From the NCBI RefSeq assembly GCF_000964545.1, contig NZ_BBVD01000009.1:243531-307530 (forward strand): DNA of 64,000 bases, written 5' to 3'. The notes under the pieces were generated by a model. It ran no database searches. It was not told the DNA's origin and saw only the letters and a list, made by a program, of their open reading frames with translations. This stretch comes from Comamonas thiooxydans (GTDB lineage: Bacteria; Pseudomonadota; Gammaproteobacteria; Burkholderiales; Burkholderiaceae_C). This document shows, in pieces, positions 7,581 through 15,024 of this stretch (positions are counted from its first letter, which is position 1; every line of letters begins with the position of its first letter). The position numbers and the translations under genes were made by a program.

Positions 7581-8896
7581 GCACTGCACGTCAACTACAG
7601 GTGCGCATCAATGACCAGATTGTCGGCACCCTCAGTGCACAAGACGATATCTGGCGCTTTGCTTATAGACCTGAATGGATAGCAAACTCCCAAGCATTTG
7701 CGATGGCTCCCGGGCTACCGCTGTCTGAAAATGAATATATCGATGGCTCAACCCAGCGCCCCGTGCAGTGGTACTTTGACAACCTGCTGCCCGAAGAAAA
7801 CCTGCGCAGCGTTTTAGCCAAAGAAGCCCAGATTGACGAAGCCGATGCCTTTGGGCTGCTCACCTACTTTGGGGCGGAATCAGCAGGCTCACTGGTTCTT
7901 GCTTTGCCAAATGCACCTGCAGCGGCAACCGGCCTGATTGCGCTGCCCCTGCCAGAGCTGGATGCGCGCATTCGCAACCTGCCCCGTGCCACACTGACGC
8001 ACAACGCCCCCAAGCGCATGTCTTTGGCAGGTGCGCAGCACAAGATGGTGGTGATCTACCGAGAGGGCGAGCTATTTGAGCCACTGACCGGCACCCCGTC
8101 CACCCACATCCTCAAGCCCGACAGCCAATCGACGGACTACCCGCACTCCGTCATCAACGAATACTTCAGCATGCGGCTGGCCGCTGCAGTGGGCTTGAAC
8201 GTACCCGCCGTACACCACCTCTATGCGCCAGAGCCCGTTTACCTTATTAATCGCTTTGACCGCAGCCCAGCACCAGACGGCAGCACACAGCGCCTGCACA
8301 TCATTGATACCTGCCAACTACTGGGCAAATCACGCGCTTTCAAATACGAGCAAGCCACACTGGGCACCTTGACACAGGCCATTGAGCAATGCAGCGCCAA
8401 GGCGCTGACACGCTTGCAACTGTACCGCTGGCTGGTGTTCAACTACCTGATCGGCAACGCAGACAACCACCTCAAGAACATCTCATTCCACATCAGCCAC
8501 GAAGGCATCCGACTGGCCCCTGCCTACGATCTACTTTGTACTGCCGTGTATGACACAAAGGCTTTCAACGACAACCCTGTATGGCCAGCAACGCAGCTAG
8601 CTCTTAGCCTGGGTGAAGCCACAAGATTTGACCAGATCAACCGTGCCACCATGCTTCAAGCAGGTAAAGCGCTGGGCCTGAGTCAATCTACCGCCCTGCG
8701 CGAGCTGGAGAAAATGCGCAAAACACTGCCCGAACAGGCAGACCAGTTGCTTGCCGAAATAGAAGCCAGCTACCCCGCCCAAATCGCAGCCAGCCCAGAC
8801 CCTGGCAAAGCAGCGCAATACCAGGGCGGCGAGTGGCGCCTGCTGCTAGCGATACGCCACGTGATCTTGAAAGAAACCTTGCAACGCCTGCAGTAA
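7577..8896 (+). CDS. hipA: HipA-like serine/threonine kinase toxin
   Basis: A 439-residue HipA-family kinase. In E. coli HipA phosphorylates glutamyl-tRNA synthetase and induces persistence; the target here is unknown. Visible parts are the N-terminal HipA domain (RINDQIVGTLSAQDDIWRFAY..), the SLAGAQHKMVVIYREG strand, and the STHILKPDS segment that contributes the ATP-site Lys. A catalytic loop GNADNHLKN sits near residue 298, and the PAYDLL metal-binding Asp near 318. Length and motifs are complete, so it appears active. It is the second gene of the operon and is followed by a strong terminator. Confidence 0.93.
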   Translation: MSTARQLQVRINDQIVGTLSAQDDIWRFAYRPEWIANSQAFAMAPGLPLSENEYIDGSTQRPVQWYFDNLLPEENLRSVLAKEAQIDEADAFGLLTYFGAESAGSLVLALPNAPAAATGLIALPLPELDARIRNLPRATLTHNAPKRMSLAGAQHKMVVIYREGELFEPLTGTPSTHILKPDSQSTDYPHSVINEYFSMRLAAAVGLNVPAVHHLYAPEPVYLINRFDRSPAPDGSTQRLHIIDTCQLLGKSRAFKYEQATLGTLTQAIEQCSAKALTRLQLYRWLVFNYLIGNADNHLKNISFHISHEGIRLAPAYDLLCTAVYDTKAFNDNPVWPATQLALSLGEATRFDQINRATMLQAGKALGLSQSTALRELEKMRKTLPEQADQLLAEIEASYPAQIAASPDPGKAAQYQGGEWRLLLAIRHVILKETLQRLQ

Positions 8897-8911
8897 CCCC
8901 CGAACAAAAAC

Positions 8912-8947
8912 AAAGCCCCTGCCAGCCAACGCCAGCAGGGGCTTTTT
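8912..8947 (+). terminator. Terminator after hipA
   Basis: An AAAGCCCCTGC/GCAGGGGCTTT stem with a 12-nt loop is followed by a T-run, 15 nt after the hipA stop. Confidence 0.9.
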
Positions 8948-8981
8948 GTCATAGTGACAAAAACTTCAAGCCGAATCAGCC

Positions 8982-9008
8982 TCTAGCGCTTATCCATCAA
9001 GCGCTAGA
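8982..9008 (-). repeat. REP-like interspersed palindrome
   Basis: TCTAGCGCTT and AAGCGCTAGA are 10-bp perfect arms around a 7-nt loop. On the minus strand they are preceded by AAATTTGATAGCT. This arrangement matches a palindromic repeat scattered through Comamonas and Acidovorax genomes (from memory of the group; not searched). It lies just past the 3' end of the rha remnant. Confidence 0.55.
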
Positions 9009-9023
9009 AGCTATCAAATTTGC

Positions 9024-9783
9024 TTACTTGAAGGTCATCATCAGCAGGTCGGGCGCGGCTTGCGAGGTGGGAAGGCCGGGCTTGGCGGCCTGCTTTTCGC
9101 GATGCTGGGCGCGTTGGGTAAGGCGCTGGGTGCAAGCGGTGGCCAGGGTGGCGAGCTGGGCGTCGGTGGCTGAGAGGATCTCGCCGCTGGCAATGCGCTC
9201 GGGCAGCGCGTTGAAGGAGACGATCATCTGGTCGTCACCAATGGGCTGGGCATGGGGCACGCTGGGCTGGCCTTCGCGATCGTAGCCCAGGTTGAGCAGA
9301 TAGCGGGCGTGGCGCCAGTCGGTGCTGTCTGCAGCCATCACGGCGTCGAACACGGCCTGCGTGACCTGGGCTGCCGCCTGAGTGGCCAGTCGCTGGGCGA
9401 GCTGGATGCGCTGCGGGTCTTGCGCGGGCTTCTGCAGCTCGGCTTCCATGCGGTTGAAGGCGGCGATATAGGCCAAGCGCCTCTTTGCCGGTAAAGCCCA
9501 TGGCCAGCAACATGAAGCCTTCGCGGGTCATGCGGTAGGCACTTTCCTCGCGTGATGCACCGCTGCCGATTTCAACGAAATGAACCATGCGCGCAAAATT
9601 GCGCGCATGGTCTTCTGGCATCTCTGCAGTCAAGCTCCGGATGGCGCGCATCACATCACGATGACGTTTGCCAAAGAACTGAGCGACCTGAAGACTTGTA
9701 GTGGTGACAGTGCCGTCGTGAATGGAAAGCTCAGGACGAGCAGCGACGACGGATGCAGAAGAACCGGTAGAGATGTCAGCCAT
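9024..9783 (-). pseudogene. Rha-family phage regulatory protein, frameshifted
   Basis: It starts MADISTGSSASVVAARPELSI. The Rha domain is clear: TTTSLQVAQFFGKRHRDVMRAIRSL, then EESAYRMTREGFMLLAMGFTGKEA. The continuation AYIAAFNRMEAELQ and the rest to the stop at 9024 lie in another frame. The break is near 9475-9480, where intact members have extra residues between GKEAL and AYIAAFN, so a small deletion or indel is likely. Rha proteins are prophage regulators that interfere with lytic growth. It follows the Ash/Icd-like gene, a common phage pairing. Confidence 0.8.
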
Positions 9784-9814
9784 GGTGAGGCTCCTGTTGA
9801 TGGACTTTGAGCCA

Positions 9815-10090
9815 TCACCTCCCCTGCCAAGAGAAGGTGGTGGACCGTGCAGGGTTGGCAGACCGGCAACAGGCACCGGCACACCCTCGCGGGTGTCCCC
9901 ACACGGCCCACCGTAAAGCGGAGCCATGTGCACGCAGACATGCTCTAGAAAGCAAAAAGCCGCTGACCATCTTTGTATGGCGCGGCCGCTGCGCCTGTTG
10001 TTTCCGGGCTGCCAAGCCCAGATCACGCTTACGGGCGTGACGCTCAAATTCTACTTCAAAACAAACTACAGCTGCAATTCGTTTATTCAT
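9815..10090 (-). CDS. Ash/Icd-like small phage protein
   Basis: From ATG 10090 it reads MNKRIAAVVCFEVEFERHARKRDL. It continues with GFLLSRACLRAHGSALRW, AVWGHPRGCAGACCRSANPARSTTFSWQGR, the Cys/Pro-rich signature of ash-family and host-division-inhibitor Icd-like proteins seen next to phage regulators (P4-like satellites and lambdoids). It is 91 residues and is followed 31 nt later by the rha remnant. The function is inferred only from resemblance to the family; coding of such overlapping leader frames is sometimes uncertain. Confidence 0.55.
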   Translation of the reverse strand: MNKRIAAVVCFEVEFERHARKRDLGLAARKQQAQRPRHTKMVSGFLLSRACLRAHGSALRWAVWGHPRGCAGACCRSANPARSTTFSWQGR

Positions 10091-10167
10091 CCGAAAATCC
10101 TTGTCAAGGGAATTTCGCACCTAATCGCTGGGTAATGCAAATAAAATAACAAAAAGATACAAAATGT

Positions 10168-10189
10168 AATTAACCAATTTTGGTTAATT
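10168..10189. promoter_or_regulatory. Perfect 22-bp palindrome before the beta-family gene
   Basis: The arms AATTAACCAA and TTGGTTAATT flank a TT centre. The palindrome ends 3 nt before the AAGAGGA ribosome site of the gene at 10204. This is the position expected of an autoregulatory operator, or of a hairpin that masks translation. It has no T-run. Confidence 0.65.
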
Positions 10190-10203
10190 CACAAGAGGAT
10201 CCA

Positions 10204-11301
10204 ATGGAGTACGCAGCAGCACTGAAGGTTGGTCAGAATGATATTAAAGCTCTTGTTAATTTAGAAAGTTTCAGAAGGGATAGATTCGCCCCTATTTTGA
10301 TGATGCGAGGCATCGACAGAAAATATATAGATAATTTTCTTCAAACGTGGGGACCTACCAATTTTTATCTAGACACATCCAGATATAAAATCGACGAAGA
10401 TGACCCATTCTTGGTCTCAAGCCAAGTTAACGATCCAAGCAATTTTTACAAAAATAAATTCGATTTTTATCAAAGCTGTAAATCAATAAATAACTCATTG
10501 ATACCAACAGTCGGCTGGAAAGCAAATGACCCAGCAAGAGAAATAGTACAGTTCGCATTAAATCTAGAGAAATCTTACGAGTGCATCGCAATAAGATTTG
10601 ATGCTGCAGCTGACGGCGATAACGAAATCAACATCGTTAGAAACATATTAAACTCAGTACAAAATCCAAAAAAATTTGACGTAATCATTGACTATGGGAA
10701 ACAATTAAAACTAACAACAACACCATCAAATGCATCTGCAATTGTAAATGAATTGATGAAAAATTATGGTGTGCGAAAAATAATCCTGCTCAGTTCATCT
10801 TTCCCGGAAGATAAACCACCATCAGGGACAACTAGATACATGCCATGCAATGACCTAATTTGGCAAATCCCCCTTATAAGAGCAGAGAAAAAAGATAACA
10901 TTATCTATGGCGATTATGCAGCCACAAACCCGGACTCCATTGTGGAATATATTCCGGGGATGGCTGTCATACCTTTTGCAAATTATTTGGAGACTTACGA
11001 TTGGTGGCAAGGCCGCAAAGGTAAAGACAAAGAATTTTCAAAATATGTTGACTTAGCCAAAGATATCATCAGCCTTCCCGGATATCACGGAGATAACTTC
11101 TGCTGGGCTACTAAGGAAATATCTAGAATCGCAAAACTACCAGCAATACAAGGAGAAAGATATGGTAGCAACGGTAGCTGGAATGGTTACAAAGTAAACC
11201 AGCATATTTGCGCCATTCTTGAGAACTTCAGCAAAATTGTAGCTAGCTCTTCTGGTTCACAAGGAAGTGGACAAGCAGATGAGGATGAAGACGAGTTCTA
11301 A
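10204..11301 (+). CDS. Beta-family protein (PF14350-like), candidate defence gene
   Basis: ATG 10204 follows AAGAGGA; the product is 365 residues. The N-terminus MEYAAALKVGQNDIKALVNL..RRDRFAPILMMRG matches the start of Beta/sce7725-type proteins, which are proposed TIM-barrel-like accessory proteins of phages and genomic islands. Later YVPF/W-type cores (IPGMAVIPFANYLETYDWWQGRKGKDKEFSKYVDLAKDI) also fit that family. It ends in an acidic DEDEDEF tail. The gene is strikingly AT-rich against its neighbours, indicating recent transfer. It converges on the sce7726-type gene with a 4-nt overlap of stops. The biochemical function is unknown; the defence role is inference from the pairing. Confidence 0.75.
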   Translation: MEYAAALKVGQNDIKALVNLESFRRDRFAPILMMRGIDRKYIDNFLQTWGPTNFYLDTSRYKIDEDDPFLVSSQVNDPSNFYKNKFDFYQSCKSINNSLIPTVGWKANDPAREIVQFALNLEKSYECIAIRFDAAADGDNEINIVRNILNSVQNPKKFDVIIDYGKQLKLTTTPSNASAIVNELMKNYGVRKIILLSSSFPEDKPPSGTTRYMPCNDLIWQIPLIRAEKKDNIIYGDYAATNPDSIVEYIPGMAVIPFANYLETYDWWQGRKGKDKEFSKYVDLAKDIISLPGYHGDNFCWATKEISRIAKLPAIQGERYGSNGSWNGYKVNQHICAILENFSKIVASSSGSQGSGQADEDEDEF

Positions 11302-11849
11302 GATACAGAGTATCTTTCTTTAATCGCCTTTAGCACATAAGCCTTCAACAAATCGACCGACACCGAATTTGAAACTCGGTGTCGAACTTCTTTAATCAAC
11401 TCTTTTCTTGTAACAGAAAGCCCTTGCTCTTTGCACAATTCATCGAGCTCTTTTCTCCACAGCAAACCAGTTAGATCATACGAATTAACAGACTTGTTCT
11501 GTTGAGCAGGTCGCAAAACAGCCAACGCACCGTACTCATCAACAATGAGAATTCCGACAGCAGGAATGGACTCCGACAGAGCTCGAACGGCATGCTTACG
11601 GTGGCAGCAAAGCCACACTTCATCAAAAACTCGCAGGTAAGCATCCATCTGGTGCGGCCAGCGAGTCAACGTATCAGCTTCGGACTTAACTTCAAAACCC
11701 GTCAACTTTCCGTTTGCATGCACTAAATCGGCCCGGCAGGTCTTGTCGATGATGCACAGCTCATCAACCAATACATCCGCAGGCCCAGGATCTTTGGCAT
11801 TGACGACCCACGAGCGGAGCATTTGACGGATTTTTTCAGGGCTTTGCAT
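11298..11849 (-). CDS. sce7726-family protein, PD-(D/E)XK nuclease-like
   Basis: 183 residues. The core TCRADLVHANGKLTGFEVKSEADTLTRWPHQMDAYLRVFDEVWL has the D-x(n)-ExK arrangement (RAD..FEVK) of restriction-endonuclease-fold enzymes. It is followed by a helix with Gln/Tyr as in the sce7726 family. The C-terminal helical part ends VLKAIKERYSVS. These proteins occur beside beta/sce7725-type genes in mobile islands, as here, though usually in the same orientation. Nuclease activity is a family-based prediction; the residues for it are present. Confidence 0.8.
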   Translation of the reverse strand: MQSPEKIRQMLRSWVVNAKDPGPADVLVDELCIIDKTCRADLVHANGKLTGFEVKSEADTLTRWPHQMDAYLRVFDEVWLCCHRKHAVRALSESIPAVGILIVDEYGALAVLRPAQQNKSVNSYDLTGLLWRKELDELCKEQGLSVTRKELIKEVRHRVSNSVSVDLLKAYVLKAIKERYSVS

Positions 11850-11887
11850 AGCTGGATGATTATAAGTATCGACAACAGGAGACAGCT

Positions 11888-12244
11888 CTAAGTGAGACTA
11901 CGAGATTTCGGTGGCACAGAACAAGGTGCAATAGGCTTAGAGCCAACCTCTGTGCTAGAAAGCAACCGCTGCACCTGTCTCACACTCAGCCCAAACCGGC
12001 AAGCCAGCTCCCGCGCATTACACCTATCAAAGCTGGCGCGAATCTCTTGAGCCACACGCTCCCGCTCCCGCTCCCGCTCCCGCTCATTGCGCACATAGAC
12101 ATTGAGCCCACCCAGCCGCTGCACATAGCGGCGCACCAGCTCTTCCGTCAAATCCTCCACCCGCTCCACGCCATGGCATAGCGCGGCGGCGGCCAGCTCT
12201 TCACTAACAGGCCATGCCTTTGCAAGGTAAGTCCAGTGAGGCAT
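11888..12244 (-). CDS. Mor/C-like transcription activator family protein
   Basis: 118 residues. The central RLGGLNVYVRN and C-terminal ARELACRFGLSVRQVQRLL (helix-turn-helix) match Mu Mor-type middle/late activators, which act as dimers at phage promoters. Between them is a repetitive NERERERERERVAQEI linker encoded by a hexanucleotide tandem run (CGCTCC units near 12057-12085). It could control the lysis or late genes of this or a lost prophage. The 5' flank (12245-12343) is a recombination-type patchwork. Confidence 0.75.
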   Translation of the reverse strand: MPHWTYLAKAWPVSEELAAAALCHGVERVEDLTEELVRRYVQRLGGLNVYVRNERERERERERVAQEIRASFDRCNARELACRFGLSVRQVQRLLSSTEVGSKPIAPCSVPPKSRSLT

Positions 12245-12343
12245 CCCAATTGAAGCCGCAGCCCCCCAACACCACGGGCGTGATGATTGCGGTCGATGGG
12301 ACGGAAATGCCTTTGGTGGAAGGCTATTGAGGAAGCAGCGAGT
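12245..12343. other. Short junction between lysis block and accessory strip
   Basis: About 100 bp without a gene. A plus-strand fragment reads QLKPQPPNTTGVMIAVDGTEM to a stop at about 12330, looking like the extreme C-terminus of a lost gene. I read it as a recombination scar at the end of the lysis region. Confidence 0.35.
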
Positions 12344-12880
12344 TCATGAGGGCAGATTCAGACTTTTAGCCCAAGCCTCTGCGGTCCTTGTAGCTGACTG
12401 CGACAGGCCATCCTGGGCGGCCTGCAGACTCTGACCGCCACCAGCAGGGCAATTGGTGCAGCCGGCATTCGGGCCACAGGTGCAGACCGCTGTAAGCGTC
12501 TGAGATCCGCGACCCTGAATTGAGTTGACCACATCCCGGATAAATGCCCCCAGTTCTGTCGCGCTCTTGGTGTGCACCAAATGAGGCGCCAGCGCATGCA
12601 CAAGGGAATACTCCAGGTCGTTGCGGTGATCGCGCTGCACCCCGACCACGTTCGACCCTAGTGTGCCACCCGTCTTGGGTTCCAGCTCCTTGAGCTTCTT
12701 CAGGATCTTGTCGGCCACTTCCACGATGGGCAGCGCCAGCAGCGCGGAGCTGAACAGCGCGAACAGCATGATGTCGATCACCAGGGCGGAATCGCTGCAA
12801 AGACGGTAGCCGAACACGGCCAGGAGCAAGGCGATGACCACATAGAGGATGGCTGTCGCGTGCTTCTTGATGAATTGCAT
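12344..12880 (-). CDS. Phage membrane protein of the lysis region
   Basis: 178 residues with two N-terminal membrane helices (ATAILYVVIALLLAVFGY and IDIMLFALFSSALLALPIVEVA). An amphipathic segment (KILKKLKELEPK) and a soluble C-terminal half follow, containing a compact Cys cluster CTCGPNAGCTNC. It is the last gene of the lysis cluster. It may be a second holin or antiholin, or a superinfection-exclusion protein; nothing in the sequence decides. Confidence 0.65.
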   Translation of the reverse strand: MQFIKKHATAILYVVIALLLAVFGYRLCSDSALVIDIMLFALFSSALLALPIVEVADKILKKLKELEPKTGGTLGSNVVGVQRDHRNDLEYSLVHALAPHLVHTKSATELGAFIRDVVNSIQGRGSQTLTAVCTCGPNAGCTNCPAGGGQSLQAAQDGLSQSATRTAEAWAKSLNLPS

Positions 12881-12924
12881 GGTTACTCCAGATTCCGGCA
12901 GCCGGCCGGTGCGGGCCGGAAGGC

Positions 12925-13326
12925 TTAGAAAGCAGAGATGCGCTCGCCCAGGATCACAGACAGCTCGCGCATCACATCGAGCTGGCGGCGCATGCGGGCC
13001 TGCTCATCGGGGTCCAGCTGGCGGAACAAGGCATTGCGCAGGATGAACTCATCCAGCTTGGTGATACGAATGTCCAGCTCCTGCTTTTCATCCAGCACGC
13101 GTTGCTGGTGAGGCGGTAGCGCGCCGGCGCTGGCAGTGCCACCGTTGATGCAGTGCTCCAGCATCGCCTTGGCCTGGCCGAAGTGCAGCAGGTTCGTGCC
13201 AGTGGGGCTCATGCCAGCGTGTGCCGGGCGGGTGAAGGTAATGCCACAGTCAGGCGCAAAGTCAGCCGGCAGTGGCCAGGACAGGAAGCGGCCGACCATC
13301 TGCTCCGTGATCGCAATTTTGCTCAT
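12925..13326 (-). CDS. Phage protein with crAss001_48-like C-terminal domain
   Basis: 133 residues. The N-terminal half (SWPLPADFAPDCGITFTRPAHAGMSPTGTNLLHFGQAKAMLEHCI) looks like a phage early-type domain. The C-terminal half (QQRVLDEKQELDIRITKLDEFI..LDPDEQARMRRQLDVMRELSVILGERI) is a helical pair widely found in phage small proteins. Its ATG overlaps the Rz stop (ATGA), so it is coupled to the lysis operon. Function unknown. Confidence 0.75.
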   Translation of the reverse strand: MSKIAITEQMVGRFLSWPLPADFAPDCGITFTRPAHAGMSPTGTNLLHFGQAKAMLEHCINGGTASAGALPPHQQRVLDEKQELDIRITKLDEFILRNALFRQLDPDEQARMRRQLDVMRELSVILGERISAF

Positions 13327-13817
13327 TGGGTTTCCTTGGTTTGAGGAATCACTGGCCAGGCTGCGCGGCAGGTTGCTGCATCAGCTGCGTGGCCATCAGC
13401 TCGGATTGCCAGCTCCGTGTATCGCTGGCTGCACTGTCCGAATACGCGGCTGAGGGCTCGGGCGTACTCGATGAGGGCGGCGGGGGAAGCGTCGGCAAGT
13501 CGCTGCTCGGCTTCGGACAGTTGCTTGTGCAGGCCGTCACGCTCACGGCGAGCGCGATCTGCAGCAGCCTGCAAGCCGGCCTGCTTCTGGATGGCGTCAT
13601 TCAGGGCTCCTTGGTATTTGTCGTTGACCGTGCGTTCCACGGCCAGCACGCGCCGGCCCGCGGACGTGCGTTCATCAGCGATCTGCTCGCGGTACTGGCT
13701 GGCCTGCAGACGCTCGTCGGCCAGCTCCGCTCCCAGGCGCGCAGCCTGGAAAGACCACGCCAGCGTCGCGCCGGCAGCCGCGGCCGCCAGGGATGTGTAG
13801 AGGGTCAGCCGCGCCAT
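13323..13817 (-). CDS. Rz-like inner-membrane spanin subunit
   Basis: From ATG 13817 (MARLTLYTSLAAAAAGATLAWSF), 164 residues: one N-terminal membrane anchor, then a long periplasmic coiled coil (ARLGAELADERLQASQYREQIADERT..RARRERDGLHKQLSEAEQRLADA), as in i-spanins. With Rz1 it fuses inner and outer membranes in the last step of lysis. A GTG at 13829 is an alternative start. It overlaps the endolysin 3' end by 13 nt and contains the Rz1 gene in another frame. Confidence 0.88.
   Translation of the reverse strand: MARLTLYTSLAAAAAGATLAWSFQAARLGAELADERLQASQYREQIADERTSAGRRVLAVERTVNDKYQGALNDAIQKQAGLQAAADRARRERDGLHKQLSEAEQRLADASPAALIEYARALSRVFGQCSQRYTELAIRADGHAADAATCRAAWPVIPQTKETQ
13349..13600 (-). 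CDS. Rz1-like outer-membrane spanin lipoprotein, nested in Rz
   Basis: 83 residues in another frame of the Rz gene. It has a signal peptide and lipobox (LLQIALAVSVTAC, Cys 24), then a short proline-rich mature part (SSDLPTLPPPPSSSTPEP), the hallmark of o-spanins. Full nesting inside Rz matches the lambda arrangement. The nested overprinting and lipobox make coding very likely despite the absence of a clear ribosome site. Confidence 0.82.
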   Translation of the reverse strand: MTPSRSRPACRLLQIALAVSVTACTSNCPKPSSDLPTLPPPPSSSTPEPSAAYSDSAASDTRSWQSELMATQLMQQPAAQPGQ

Positions 13818-14440
13818 GACAGCCCCCACTCGCAGAGCTCGGCATTCGCATCCCCGCGGATCTTCAAACCGGGCAGCACCACGGACAAGCCATTGACCGT
13901 ACCCTTGTTCCAGCGGACGTTTTCACGGCAGGCCTTGACCCAGTTGCCCGCGTTCGCATCGCGCCTCATGGTGCTGGTCTGGAAATTCCCATCGCCCTTG
14001 TTGTGCAGGAAGTCGTAGAACGTAGCCTGCTGAAATGGGTTGTAGCTGCCCCAGTAAGTCAGTGAGCGCTTGGCGATCTGCTCATACTGCACATAGCGCT
14101 GTTTCTCCAGGCGGAAACAATCGGCAAGGCTGTACCACTTGCCGGCGATCACATCCTTGCCGGTCAATCCATTGCAGACCGTCAGCGGCTGCCCCTTACC
14201 CAGCTTGTCCACGTAGGGCGTGCCGATGTGGCGATTGCTGGATTCATAGAACGCGGCCATGACCATGGCAATGCGCATGCCATCCGGCATGTCGAGGTCG
14301 GCCGCCACGGTCTGGATGTATTGATTCTGCTGTGCCTCAGCCGTCGCGGCCTGGTCAACGTAATAGCTGCCGCCGCCCAAGCCGCTCAACACCAGCAAGG
14401 CACAAATGCTGGCGCGCAATTGCGCTGGAATCTTGCTCAT
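13805..14440 (-). CDS. Lysozyme-like SAR endolysin (GH24-type)
   Basis: 211 residues. The N-terminal weakly hydrophobic, Gly/Ala/Ser-rich segment (ASICALLVLSGLGGGSYYVDQAATAEA) fits a signal-anchor-release domain, so export may be holin-independent until membrane depolarisation. The catalytic region AAFYESSNRHIGTPYVDKLGKGQPLTVCNG offers E66, D78 and T87. The spacing is longer than the common E-x8-D-x5-T of GH24 enzymes, so the assignment rests on the overall pattern, the LTVCNG strand and the context. The ATG overlaps the holin stop. Confidence 0.85.
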   Translation of the reverse strand: MSKIPAQLRASICALLVLSGLGGGSYYVDQAATAEAQQNQYIQTVAADLDMPDGMRIAMVMAAFYESSNRHIGTPYVDKLGKGQPLTVCNGLTGKDVIAGKWYSLADCFRLEKQRYVQYEQIAKRSLTYWGSYNPFQQATFYDFLHNKGDGNFQTSTMRRDANAGNWVKACRENVRWNKGTVNGLSVVLPGLKIRGDANAELCEWGLSWRG

Positions 14441-14733
14441 GGCGTGCCCCCTACGGCAGCCTTGGCCTTATCGCGCAGCTCCTGGCGCGCCTGCTCATGC
14501 ACATAGTCACGGCGCCATTTCCAAATCAGATAGGCCGCCTGCAGCGCCACAAAAGCGATGGTTGCCACCACGGCCCAATCACTGAGAGGAAGCCCGCCCA
14601 GTCGCGCTGCGCCGGCTGATGCGGCTCCGGGCGTGGTCTGCACGGCCGCAATGGCTATGTCTTGTTTTTGCTCGGCACTCAGATGCTGGTGAATGCCCAG
14701 CAGCGCCAGCATTGATGCGAGAGCTTTTTTCAT
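14437..14733 (-). CDS. Putative holin
   Basis: 98 residues. A short N-terminal hydrophobic stretch (ALASMLALLGIH) and a central membrane helix (WAVVATIAFVALQAAYLIW) precede a basic charged tail (KWRRDYVHEQARQELRDKAKAA), typical of small holins. It is the first gene of the lysis operon, 33 nt downstream of a copy of the late-block motif. The family was not recognised by name; position and topology carry the call. Confidence 0.75.
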   Translation of the reverse strand: MKKALASMLALLGIHQHLSAEQKQDIAIAAVQTTPGAASAGAARLGGLPLSDWAVVATIAFVALQAAYLIWKWRRDYVHEQARQELRDKAKAAVGGTP

Positions 14734-14765
14734 GCCCCGAAGTTTTCCGGGAGCGGGCTCAGCGG

Positions 14766-14783
14766 TCGAACCCTAGAGGGGTG
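14766..14783 (-). promoter_or_regulatory. Late-block boundary motif, copy a
   Basis: TCGAACCCTAGAGGGGTG on plus (CACCCCTCTAGGGTTCGA on minus), 33 nt before the holin start. The remaining bases of 14734-15024 hold no gene, only the leader of the plus-strand flavoprotein. Confidence 0.6.
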
Positions 14784-15024
14784 CTACGAATATCGATCTA
14801 GGGCCAGAAGTAATCCTTATCGTTTCTAGACATACCGCAACAATGCGCGGCAAATCAGTTGGTAATGTAGAACGTCTATCTAGCAACATGCTAGCCTTAC
14901 CTTGATCAGTCTTGAACAAGCTCGAATGTGCTGGAGCCGCCTGCGGTGAACGAACCAGAGCTATTGCGTGCATCTGTTTCTGCACTCTGGTTCTGCCGGC
15001 CATCGAGCCAACCGGAGTGCTGCC

